A stretch of DNA of 64,000 nucleotides. Source: Bacillus dicomae (GTDB lineage: Bacteria > Bacillota > Bacilli > Bacillales > Bacillaceae_G). The translations under genes and the position numbers were made by a program. Positions within the stretch are counted from its first letter, which is position 1. Each line of letters opens with the position of its first letter. This document shows, piece after piece, positions 47,946 to 56,500 of this stretch. The stretch is from assembly GCF_006494425.1 (NCBI RefSeq), contig NZ_VHIV01000004.1:208393-272392 (forward strand), in the 5' to 3' direction. Under the pieces are notes generated by a model. The model did not search any database and was not told the origin of the DNA. It saw only the letters and a program-made list of their open reading frames with translations.

Positions 47946-48502
47946 ATAAATTATAAAAAACTTGCCCGTGCTTTCATTACATTCGGTCTTTTTTGTCCTT
48001 TATCAGCTAAAGCTATCCACACCTAAGAATTAGACAAAATGAAGTAAAAGTTGAAATTGCTCAGCCTAGTTTAACAATTGGAAAATTAACACAACCTCAA
48101 AATGATACGAAAGAAAATATTGTAAAAAAGTATTTAAAAGGTGAGGTAAATGGGGCTAAGGCTCAACAAGAGCAAGTGACAACTAAAAGAAATGCAGACT
48201 TTCAACCTACCGATAAAGAAAATCAAACCGAAGTTCGTCTTGCACAGACTTACAAAAACTATAAAGTATATTGTCAAGATTTCATTGTAAAAGTAGATAA
48301 AAATGGAGTAATTACAACTGTTAGTGGTAACGTTGTCCAAAATTTAGACCAACAACCTAATCTTACTATAACAAATTTTTTGTCGAAAAATGAAGTAAAA
48401 TCTAAATTACGCGATATAGTTCAAATTCCAAGTGATGCAACTGAGTCGAAATTCTCTAACGAAACTGTTGTGTACAAGAAAAAAGAAGTTTACCATTCAT
48501 AG
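47946..48502 (+). pseudogene. nprB: nprB neutral protease remnant (propeptide only)
   Basis: Two frames together give the start of an M4 neutral protease precursor. From about 47955 a signal-peptide-like stretch (KKLARAFITFGLF...SAKA) is read with ATA where ATG would be expected at 47946; it stops at 48024. From 48011 another frame continues QNEVKVEIAQPSLTIGK and the fungalysin/thermolysin propeptide (FTP) region to TAG at 48500. The FTP domain is intact to about NLTITNFLSKNEV, but the PepSY part and the whole zinc protease domain (no HExxH) are missing; the frame ends directly in the neighbour's terminator. The gene normally sits here, divergent from plcR and PlcR-activated. Confidence 0.82.
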
Positions 48503-48515
48503 GTAAACTTCTTTT
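48481..48515. terminator. Bidirectional terminator between nprB remnant and yvfU
   Basis: Perfect 14-bp stem (48481-48494 with 48502-48515), 7-nt loop, A/T-rich ends on both sides. Confidence 0.85.
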
Positions 48516-49117
48516 CATATCCATCCCTTTTCTTCTGCAATTGTAATTGCCTCAATTCTATTTTTCGCATCCAGCTTCGTTAATACTTCAGAAATATAAT
48601 TACGTACTGTACCCGGTGAAAGATAAAGTGCCTTCGCAATTTCATTTGCCGTTTTTCCTTCTTTCGCAAGTAACAATACTTCTTTTTCACGATCTGATAA
48701 CGGATTTTGCTCCTGCCATAAGCCAAACATTAAATCTTGAGAAATCTCTCGTTTACCTTTCATTACATTACGAATCGATGCAGCTAAATCTTCACTTGGA
48801 CTATCTTTTAATAAATATCCATTCACGCCCGCTTTCATTGCTCGTTCAAAATAACCAGGGCGTGCAAATGTTGTTAAAATCATTACTTTACATGCCGATT
48901 TTTCTTTCTTTAACGTTTCCGCAACATCTAATCCACTTTGAATTGGCATTTCAATATCCATAATGCTTACATCAGGCTTTAACGATTCAATTAGTTTTAG
49001 TGCCTCTTCTCCGTTCGCAGCTTGCCCAATTACTTCAATATCATCTTCTAGATCAAGCAGGGCCCCTAATGCACCACGAAGCATCCGCTGATCTTCTGCA
49101 ATAATAATTCGAATCAT
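48515..49117 (-). CDS. yvfU: NarL/LuxR-family response regulator (YvfU-like)
   Basis: A 200-residue two-component regulator. The receiver (residues 1-118) has acidic residues at about 8-9, the phosphorylated Asp in PDVSIMDIEMP (about 54) and the Lys in YLLKDSPSE; the C-terminal LuxR helix-turn-helix is at about 135-195 (LSDREKEVLLLAKEGKTANEIA). It is encoded with its kinase (four-base overlap) and an ABC exporter, as in B. subtilis yvfRSTU. The likely target is its own operon through palindromes at 51947-51974. Confidence 0.88.
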   Translation of the reverse strand: MIRIIIAEDQRMLRGALGALLDLEDDIEVIGQAANGEEALKLIESLKPDVSIMDIEMPIQSGLDVAETLKKEKSACKVMILTTFARPGYFERAMKAGVNGYLLKDSPSEDLAASIRNVMKGKREISQDLMFGLWQEQNPLSDREKEVLLLAKEGKTANEIAKALYLSPGTVRNYISEVLTKLDAKNRIEAITIAEEKGWI

Positions 49118-50244
49118 GCCCTCACCTCATCTTTTCCTGTTCGAATAACAACTGGAACTTTTACTGTTAATAGTGTCCCTGGATTAATCGTACCCAGTTC
49201 AACAAATCCATCAATAAGAGCGATTCGCTCCTTCATACCACGAATACCATTCCCATCGTGATTTTGATCTGCTAAACCAATTCCGTTATCTTCTACGGTC
49301 AAAATTAATTCACCTTGTAATTCTCGTACAGAAACTGTGCAACGTGTTGCCTTACTATGCTTTACAACATTCGTAACAGCCTCACGTAAACACATCCCAA
49401 CGATATTTTGCTCAATTGGTGATAACGAACTTGAACTTGCTTCCTGCTTCACTTCTAGTTCAATATTAGCAGCTTGTAAGATCGCTTTTATTTGCTCAAG
49501 CTCTTCTTCTACTGTAATCATACGCATATCCGAAATTAATTCCCTTAGCTGCTTTAACGCCGTGCGGGATGTTTGTGTAATTTCCTTTGCTTCCGCACTT
49601 GCACGCTCTGGATTTTTCACAATTAACTTCTCAACGAGCTGACTTTTTAACGTAATAAGAGATAGCGTATGACCTAACGTATCATGAAGATCCCTTGCAA
49701 TCCGCTGACGTTCTTCTCGCTTTACTAAATCTTTAATTTGCTCATTCGCTTCGTTTAATTGATTTCTTAACATCTTTTTTTGATTAAAGTTGCGCATACC
49801 AAATGGTGTAAGAAGCATTAAAATAAACATCGGAACAATATTTACTAAACTTGTAGTTGTTAGTTGATTCACATTTACAAATACAAACGCTCCAAGCATT
49901 ACAACTAACAAACATAGTAGTAACCGAAATACTTTCTTACTTGGTGCAAATCCCATCGCACTTGCCGTGAAAAAGCCAAAGAATATCATGAAAGGATTGT
50001 AAAATAAAGCAAATAAAAAAATGAGTACCATTTGAACACATGCCCACAAAATAAACGTCTTCTGAACAAAATAAAGTTGACGGTATGTGATCATGAAAAC
50101 TATCAACATACCGCTTCCTATTACAAGTTTCCATCCCGATACTTGCGTTAAATTATAAATTGGAAATAACAAATAAACGAGCCACATATACGGAAAGAAA
50201 CCCATATGTTTCGGAAAAATCTCAATCCTCTTCTTCTCTATCAT
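49114..50244 (-). CDS. yvfT: Sensor histidine kinase (YvfT-like, HisKA_3 type)
   Basis: A 376-residue kinase with five or six N-terminal membrane segments (about residues 15-150) and little extracellular sequence, then a HisKA_3 dimerisation domain with the phosphorylated His in RIARDLHDTLGHTLSLI (about residue 190) and an ATPase domain (VTNVVKHSKATRC, VEDNGIGL). This intramembrane-sensing type often works with an ABC exporter, as with DesK/LiaS/BceS relatives. It overlaps the regulator by four bases and abuts the permease gene without a gap. Confidence 0.88.
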   Translation of the reverse strand: MIEKKRIEIFPKHMGFFPYMWLVYLLFPIYNLTQVSGWKLVIGSGMLIVFMITYRQLYFVQKTFILWACVQMVLIFLFALFYNPFMIFFGFFTASAMGFAPSKKVFRLLLCLLVVMLGAFVFVNVNQLTTTSLVNIVPMFILMLLTPFGMRNFNQKKMLRNQLNEANEQIKDLVKREERQRIARDLHDTLGHTLSLITLKSQLVEKLIVKNPERASAEAKEITQTSRTALKQLRELISDMRMITVEEELEQIKAILQAANIELEVKQEASSSSLSPIEQNIVGMCLREAVTNVVKHSKATRCTVSVRELQGELILTVEDNGIGLADQNHDGNGIRGMKERIALIDGFVELGTINPGTLLTVKVPVVIRTGKDEVRA

Positions 50245-50979
50245 TTATACCGCTTCCTGTCTTTTTCTTATATATATTGATACTACAACAAATATAAGGA
50301 AATAACCTCCTAGTACCGCGATATTTTCCCAACCAATTGATTTTCCAGCTACAATATCCCACGCACCACTTCCGAAGTGGTATGTTGGTGTCCATTCACC
50401 GATAGATCTTAATATTTTCGGGAATACTTCGATTGGCATCCATAGGCCACCGAGAATTGCTAAACACATATTTAAAATATTCGCTAAACCAGCAGCAGCA
50501 TCCGCCTTCTTAATAGAACCTATTACTGTCCCTAACGCTAAAAATGGTGTCACACCTAACAGCAACCATAATCCAGCACCAATCCATTGCCCTACTGTTA
50601 ACTCAACATGATTAATTAATATTCCTGCGATAAAGATAACTAAGATTGAAAAAGCATTCACTACAGTTTGAGCGATGATCTTCGCAGTTATATATGCTCC
50701 CTCTGGAAGTGGTGTAATTTTTAAAAGATGTGTCCACCCCTGTCCTTTTTCCTGAGAAATTCTCACACCAAAACTAAAAAGTGCTGTCCCTACAATACTG
50801 AAAGTTGCCATTGAAATTAAATAGTGTGCTTTCCATGCATCACCGTTTTGTGGCACTTGAACAACATTTGTGAAAATATAGTAAAACATAACTGGCATTA
50901 ATAATGAGAAAAAGATAAACAATTTATTACGAAATGTACGTAAAATTTCTATTTTGCACTGCATCCATAACGCCCTCAT
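50245..50979 (-). CDS. yvfS: ABC-2 type transporter permease (YvfS-like)
   Basis: A 244-residue ABC-2 membrane protein with six hydrophobic segments. It pairs with the ATPase encoded immediately upstream, with a four-base overlap, and with the kinase and regulator downstream. The substrate is unknown; such modules usually export a toxic compound or report it to the kinase. Ribosome-binding site GGAGGAG within the preceding gene. Confidence 0.85.
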   Translation of the reverse strand: MRALWMQCKIEILRTFRNKLFIFFSLLMPVMFYYIFTNVVQVPQNGDAWKAHYLISMATFSIVGTALFSFGVRISQEKGQGWTHLLKITPLPEGAYITAKIIAQTVVNAFSILVIFIAGILINHVELTVGQWIGAGLWLLLGVTPFLALGTVIGSIKKADAAAGLANILNMCLAILGGLWMPIEVFPKILRSIGEWTPTYHFGSGAWDIVAGKSIGWENIAVLGGYFLIFVVVSIYIRKRQEAV

Positions 50980-51878
50980 GCGATCTCCTCCTTCTGATTT
51001 GCAACAAACTGTTCAAATGCTTCATCAAGACTTCCACGTTCAACGGAAACATCTGTTACAGGTAAGTTCTTTTGATAAATTGCTTTTAACGTTGCATCTG
51101 TATCTTCAGTTGTTAAAGTGAAGTGCCCTTCTTTCGCTTGTACTTCTGTTACGTTTGGTAATTCTTTTAGTAATTTTGCCGGTATACTTTCCTTCGAATA
51201 AAAAGAAATCGTTTTTCGAGAAATCGTTGCCTTCATCTCATCCGGTGTACCATCTGCGATAATTTTTCCGTTCGCAAATAATAAAATACGATTCGCCAAC
51301 GCATCCGCTTCTTCCAAATAGTGTGTCGTTAAAATAATCGTTTTCCCCTCACTTGCTAACTTTCGAATTGTTTCCCAAAATGTTCTTCGAGACGTAATAT
51401 CCATTCCAACTGTTGGCTCATCTAAAAATAACAAATCTGGATTTCCTGCAAGTGCGAGTGCAAAGTTTAATCTTCTTTTTTGCCCGCCTGATAATTTCTC
51501 ACATCTTTGCTTTCGCTCCGATTCTAAATTTGATAACTGTAATAACGTTGCTTTCTCTACCGGATTCGTATAATAACTACGGAATAACTCAATTGCTTCT
51601 TCCACTGTAATGCTATCAATGACACTTACTTCTTGTAACATCGCGCCAAGGCTATTACGAACATCTCTATGCTTTGGACTCTTTCCAAATATAGAAACAG
51701 TTCCTTCCGTCGGATCCTTTAATCCAAGCATCATCGACATCGTCGTCGTTTTCCCTGCCCCATTCGGTCCAAGCAATGCTACGATTTCTCCTTTATTTAC
51801 ATGAAATGAAACGTTATTTACTGCACTTTTATGCTTAAATGTTTTAGAAACACCATTTACTTCAATAATCTTTTCCAT
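50976..51878 (-). CDS. yvfR: ABC transporter ATP-binding protein (YvfR-like)
   Basis: A 300-residue ATPase. Walker A is GPNGAGKTTT (about 38-47), the signature is LSGGQKRR (about 139-146), Walker B is LLFLDEPTVGMD, and the switch histidine is in LTTHYLEEA. The last 85 residues are the accessory domain seen in drug and bacteriocin exporter ATPases. It is the first gene of the yvfRSTU-like operon, driven by a promoter with TACAAT at 51909-51914 and a poor -35, with palindromes directly upstream. Confidence 0.88.
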   Translation of the reverse strand: MEKIIEVNGVSKTFKHKSAVNNVSFHVNKGEIVALLGPNGAGKTTTMSMMLGLKDPTEGTVSIFGKSPKHRDVRNSLGAMLQEVSVIDSITVEEAIELFRSYYTNPVEKATLLQLSNLESERKQRCEKLSGGQKRRLNFALALAGNPDLLFLDEPTVGMDITSRRTFWETIRKLASEGKTIILTTHYLEEADALANRILLFANGKIIADGTPDEMKATISRKTISFYSKESIPAKLLKELPNVTEVQAKEGHFTLTTEDTDATLKAIYQKNLPVTDVSVERGSLDEAFEQFVANQKEEIA

Positions 51879-51908
51879 CTCTCCACCCCCGCTGTTTCTT
51901 ATATTTAC

Positions 51909-51974
51909 ATTGTATTACTTGGAAAACTTAGGAAACAGTATGATGCGTCATGACATCAATATGACAATTGTCAT
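51909..51974 (-). promoter_or_regulatory. Promoter and palindromic operators of the yvfR operon
   Basis: Minus-strand TACAAT (51909-51914) without a good -35 box; upstream lie GTCATGAC (about 51947-51954) and the perfect 14-bp palindrome ATGACAATTGTCAT (51961-51974). This fits binding by the NarL-type regulator of the operon. Confidence 0.6.
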
Positions 51975-52083
51975 GTATTCTTTATGAGAGGAATCAATCC
52001 GCATACTGCAAGCGAGTAGCAGGACGAAAATAAACATGATACAATCGGGTAAGATATATATTCGAGGAAGGACAGTGGTTTTC

Positions 52084-52830
52084 ATGATTATTCGTAATGA
52101 ACAAGATTTAGAAGGCTTACGAAAAATCGGCCGCATCGTTGCGCTTGCACGTGAAGAAATGAAAAAAGAAGCGAAGCCAGGTATGACAACGAAAGAGCTT
52201 GATTTGATCGGTAAAAAAGTATTAGATGAGCATGGTGCTATTTCTGCACCTGAAAAAGAATATGATTTCCCTGGTGTAACTTGCATTAGTGTAAATGAAG
52301 AAGTTGCTCACGGTATTCCGGGAGATCGTGTATTAAAAGAAGGCGACTTAGTAAACGTCGACGTATCTGCTGCACTTGATGGCTATTATGCAGATACAGG
52401 TATTTCATTTGTACTTGGAGAAGATGAAGCAAAAGAAAAGCTTTGCCAAGCAGCTGTTGATGCCTTTTGGGCAGCAATGAAAAAGGTGAAAGCTGGTTCA
52501 AAACAAAACCAAATTGGTCGCGCTGTTTCAAACTTCGCGCATAAAAATGGATACAATGTGATTCAAAACTTAACTGGTCACGGCATTGGTCTTAGCTTAC
52601 ATGAAGCACCAAACCACATTTTAAGCTATTTTGATCCAATGGATAATGCGCTTCTAAAAGACGGTCTTGTTATCGCTGTAGAACCGTTCATTTCTATGAA
52701 AGCAGATCACATTATCGAACGTGGCGATGATGGTTGGACATTCGTTACACCTGATAAAAGTCTTGTTGCACAATGTGAACATACAGTTGTTGTAACACGC
52801 GGCGAACCGATTATTTTAACAGAAGTATAA
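52084..52830 (+). CDS. map: Methionine aminopeptidase, type I
   Basis: A 248-residue enzyme that removes N-terminal methionine from new proteins. All five metal ligands are present: Asp93, Asp104, His166, Glu200 and Glu232, with the substrate histidine at His76. There is no N-terminal zinc-finger extension. The start chosen is the ATG at 52084, although the open frame extends 16 codons upstream; the purine-rich GGAAGGA lies 13 bases ahead. Bacillus carries a second, essential map in the ribosomal cluster, so this is the extra copy. Confidence 0.93.
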   Translation: MIIRNEQDLEGLRKIGRIVALAREEMKKEAKPGMTTKELDLIGKKVLDEHGAISAPEKEYDFPGVTCISVNEEVAHGIPGDRVLKEGDLVNVDVSAALDGYYADTGISFVLGEDEAKEKLCQAAVDAFWAAMKKVKAGSKQNQIGRAVSNFAHKNGYNVIQNLTGHGIGLSLHEAPNHILSYFDPMDNALLKDGLVIAVEPFISMKADHIIERGDDGWTFVTPDKSLVAQCEHTVVVTRGEPIILTEV

Positions 52831-52866
52831 AAAAGAACCGCTTCTTACTAAGAAGCGGTTCTTTTT
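52830..52866 (+). terminator. Terminator of map
   Basis: A 14-16 bp stem (52830-52845 with 52851-52866) around TACTA followed by TTTTT. Confidence 0.88.
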
Positions 52867-52895
52867 ACATACTTTTTTGAAAAGAGGAAATACGG

Positions 52896-52990
52896 TTGAA
52901 CTCTTTTTCATTTACGTATATAATTTTTAACGAAGGTTTGATGATTATCTCTCATAAAAGATGATCAAGGGAGTACCTTCTTTTTTTATT
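52896..52990 (+). ncRNA. Candidate small RNA: orphan promoter and terminator
   Basis: TTGAAC (52896-52901), exactly 17 nt, TATAAT (52919-52924) make a near-perfect SigA promoter. Transcription would start near 52931 and meet a terminator at once: GAAGGT (52932-52937) pairs with ACCTTC (52975-52980), an inner stem TTGAT/ATCAA follows with a 6-nt bulge, and seven T come next. The transcript would be about 60 nt with no ORF. It could instead be a leftover attenuator of a lost gene. Confidence 0.6.
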
Positions 52991-53343
52991 TAATAGCATC
53001 GATTAAAGGAATGCGTTTATCATAAAACGCTGTCTTCGCTTTAATCTACGAATTGTATACTCTTTTAGGCAGTACATATTTTCTTCATCCTGACCAAATT
53101 CAAGCTACATTTTATCACTACCTCAATACGAAAGAATTTTTTACAATGAGATACATTATTTTGGTTAGCATGTATCGTAAAACTCACCTTTATAACAATT
53201 CTTTGCATATTGCAAGAATACAAATCATCATAAAATAGTTTAAGCATTTCACTGCATATTTTTTGTATGTACCTATTTTATAAAGAACCACGTAAAAATC
53301 TATATCCTATAAAGGTCTGATATCATTCCTTATCAGTATTTCA
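52991..53343. other. Intergenic stretch with no recognised gene
   Basis: AT-rich DNA. A 61-codon plus-strand frame at 53053-53238 has no ribosome-binding site and no recognisable product, so it is not called. No tandem or inverted repeat of note. Confidence 0.45.
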
Positions 53344-53394
53344 TTCGACATTTTTTGTCGAAAATTGTATATTCATTCCCTATATTATTAGAAT
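53344..53394 (+). promoter_or_regulatory. Convergent Spo0A boxes and candidate promoter ahead of the adhesin
   Basis: TTCGACATTTTTTGTCGAA (53344-53362) is a perfect dyad of two exact Spo0A boxes. Two bases later begins a possible promoter, TTGTAT (53365-53370), 18 nt, TAGAAT (53389-53394). The layout resembles Spo0A-activated SigA promoters. Confidence 0.6.
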
Positions 53395-53488
53395 ATATAT
53401 TTGTTTTACGTTACAAAGCATCGAATATGAACACTTTTCCTAGAGAGTATACGTAGTAAAGGAGGCATCACGTAAAGTACATTGATCC

Positions 53489-53554
53489 ATGACAAATAAT
53501 CCCTTCACAAAGCATTTTTATGCAATAAAAGGATTCATAAAGGAGGCACAATGA
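53489..53554 (+). CDS. Possible 21-codon leader peptide overlapping the adhesin start
   Basis: An ATG at 53489 opens 21 codons ending in TGA at 53552-53554, so the stop overlaps the adhesin ATG as ATGA. A GGAGG lies 23 bases ahead, too far to be a normal ribosome-binding site. It may be chance; if translated it would couple to the adhesin. Confidence 0.25.
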   Translation: MTNNPFTKHFYAIKGFIKEAQ

Positions 53555-56500
53555 AAAAACTTTTCAATCTATGTTTAATTATATTTGTACTATTTTCGCA
53601 GCTTGCTAGTTTTCCATACAATCAAGTAAAAGCGGAAACATTAACGGGGAATTCATTATTTGACACTGTTGAAATGAAAGATGCAACGAATCATATTATT
53701 GACGAAGCATTAAATCCGAAAAATTTAATACAAGTAGGATCAACCATTCACCTAGAATATGCTTGGTCAATAAAAGATGAGCAAACAGACTCAACAATGC
53801 TCCAAATACCTAACGCATTAAGAATTAAAAATGACCAACAAGGAAACTTGATGGCAGATCAACAAATTATTGGTCAATATTTTGTTACAGCAAATGATAA
53901 CAAAATGAAACTAGTATTTAACGATCAAGTAAAAGATTCCAAAGGTGCTAATGGAAAAATCAATTTTGATACAGTATTTAATCTTGATTTAAAACCTGGT
54001 GCAAAATCTGTTCCACTCTCGTTCCCTTTAGGTGCAACAGCTAAGTCTATTTCAGTTCCTGTTCAAGTAGATAATCCAGCTTCACCTACTACGAATAAGG
54101 ATACTATTCAGCAACCTGCGGAAGAGCAAAAGAATGGTGATGCTCAACAACCTGCGGAAGGGCAAAAGAACAGCGATACTCAGCAACCTGCAGAAGAACA
54201 AAAGAACAGTGATGCTCAGCAACCTGCAGAAGAGCAAAAGAATGGTGATGCTCAGCAACCTGCAGAAGGACAAAAGAACAGTGATGCTCAGCAACCTGCG
54301 GAAGAGCAAAAAAATGGTGAAACTCAGCAATCTACAGAGAATCCTGGTAATAACACAACAGAGCAACCTGTGGATAATCCAGATCCATCACCTAAGCAAA
54401 TTACAGAAAATATTTTAACAGGTGTCACACTAACGGATAAAGACGGTAAGCCATTTAATGATACGGATAATCGTCCAAGTCCAAATTCTATTACCAAAAT
54501 CGATTTTACATGGGAAGTTTTAAAATCGCTGAACGTCAAAGAAGGTGATTACTTTACTTTCCAACTCCCAGAATACTTTATTGTCCACAATACCATTACA
54601 GAAGATTTAATAGATGGGAAAGGGAACAAGATTGGATCATTCGTTGTTACGCCTGACGGCAAAGTAACGATGACCTTTAACGAATATGTTGAAGATAATC
54701 CTAATCTAGCTGGAGATTTAAACATTCGTACGGAGTTTAATGAAGTCAAAATTACAGGGACTACAGAAAAACAAATCCCATTCCCTATTAAAGAAAAAGA
54801 CGTTATTATCGAGCTTGATTTTAAACCTAAAGTAACAAAATCTGTAGATAAAAAAGGTGTACCTGATAGACCAATTAATACGAATCAAATTAATTGGAAA
54901 GTAGAGATGAACAAGACAAAAGATAAGCTTACAAATGCCGTCTTTCAAGATGACATTCCAAATGGGGCTAGTCTCAACGAAGATTCTATTAAGGTTTACT
55001 ATTTAGAAGTAGATATTAACGGGAAAACAACTCGTGGTGCAGAAGTTCCTAAGGACGAATATGAACTTACTACATCTTCTAATAAATTAAATATCGCTTT
55101 TAAAAAGGAAACGCGTAAAGCATATGAAATTGAATATGCAACAAAGATTACAGATGAAAGTGTTACTAGTTTCAAAAACAACGCAAAAGTATCCAGTGAT
55201 AATCAAGGTAGTGTAGCTGCGAATGCCACTGTAACTGTTTCACGCGGTACACATCTTGAGAAAACTAGTAAGTACAATCCAAAAACACAAACAATCGAAT
55301 GGACAATTACTTATAACGGTGATCAGAGAGATATTAAAAAAGCTGATGCGCTTTTAAAAGATGTTTTGGATAAATCTCATAAAGTTGATATAAATTCTAT
55401 CGTGGTAAAAAATGCTTCTTATGATGATGCAGGAAAACTTGTTACAAGTGACAACGCCACAAACTTTACTGTAAAAGAAACCGATGAGGGATTTGATTTA
55501 CAGTTTAATGAAGATATTAATAGTGCCTATGTGATTACTTATACATCGAAAGCTACGAATGATGTCATAAAAGATGGCGAAATCAAAAATGAAATTATTG
55601 CAGATGGTAAATGGAGTCAAATAAACAAAGTTACGTTAAAACAACAAAACATCATAAAGAAACATAATAAAAAAGATACGGATTACAATAAGAAAACAAC
55701 AACATGGACAATTATTGTAAATGATAACAACTACGTGTTAAACGATGCTGTTATCAAGGATACGTTTGACTATGGTGGCCTAACGTTACAGAAAGATAGT
55801 TTCAAAATTACTGACGGATCGAGAGCGCTTGATCCAAATTTAGATTACACACTTGATGTAACAGATAAGGGATTTGAAGTAAAACTAACTGGTGATTATA
55901 AGTCTAATATGGATAAAACTTTAACTATCACATACACAACAGACTTTAATTATGAAACTCTATCTAAAGAGAATAAAAATAAATCATTCAAAAATACAGC
56001 AAATTTATCATGGATAGACATAAATGGGGACGATAAAAATAGTTCCTCCAATGATACATTTGATCCTGACGGCTATACAAAAGCCAACGGATTTAAATAC
56101 GGTTCTTACAATGCCCAAAAGAAAGAAATTAAATGGGATATTGGATTTAACTATAATAATAGAACGATTAAGGATCCTTCTATTGTCGACGTATTAAGAG
56201 ATAACCAAAAATTAATACCGGAATCTATTGAAGTTCGACATATGAAATTAACTGGTGGTGCACATGGATTTGAAGTAGGCGATCCTGTTCCTCCTAGCGA
56301 ATATACGATAGAAAATCCAACAAAAGATAACAACAATACATTAACGGTTCATTTTAAAAACGAAATTAATTCTGCATATTATATTAGCTTTAAAACTTCA
56401 CTTGCAGGTGAACAAATTAATAAGCGCTACGATAATTATGCCGATTTAAAAGACGGATCGGAAACTGTTACTACTATCCATGGTGCATTTGAGATCAAAA

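Noticed and set aside
53053-53238. 61-codon plus-strand frame between map and the adhesin
   Set aside because: No ribosome-binding site, no recognisable product, and an overlapping minus-strand frame of the same size; chance frame in AT-rich DNA.
52868-53550. c-di-GMP (GEMM) riboswitch ahead of the adhesin
   Set aside because: Collagen-adhesin genes of the group can carry one, but the conserved GGGCAAACC-like and GACGCAAAGCC-like segments are not present in this leader.
54082-54366. Minus-strand frames inside the adhesin repeats (also 60849-62189 and 63135-63475)
   Set aside because: They mirror the repeated coding sequence and have no ribosome-binding sites or independent support.
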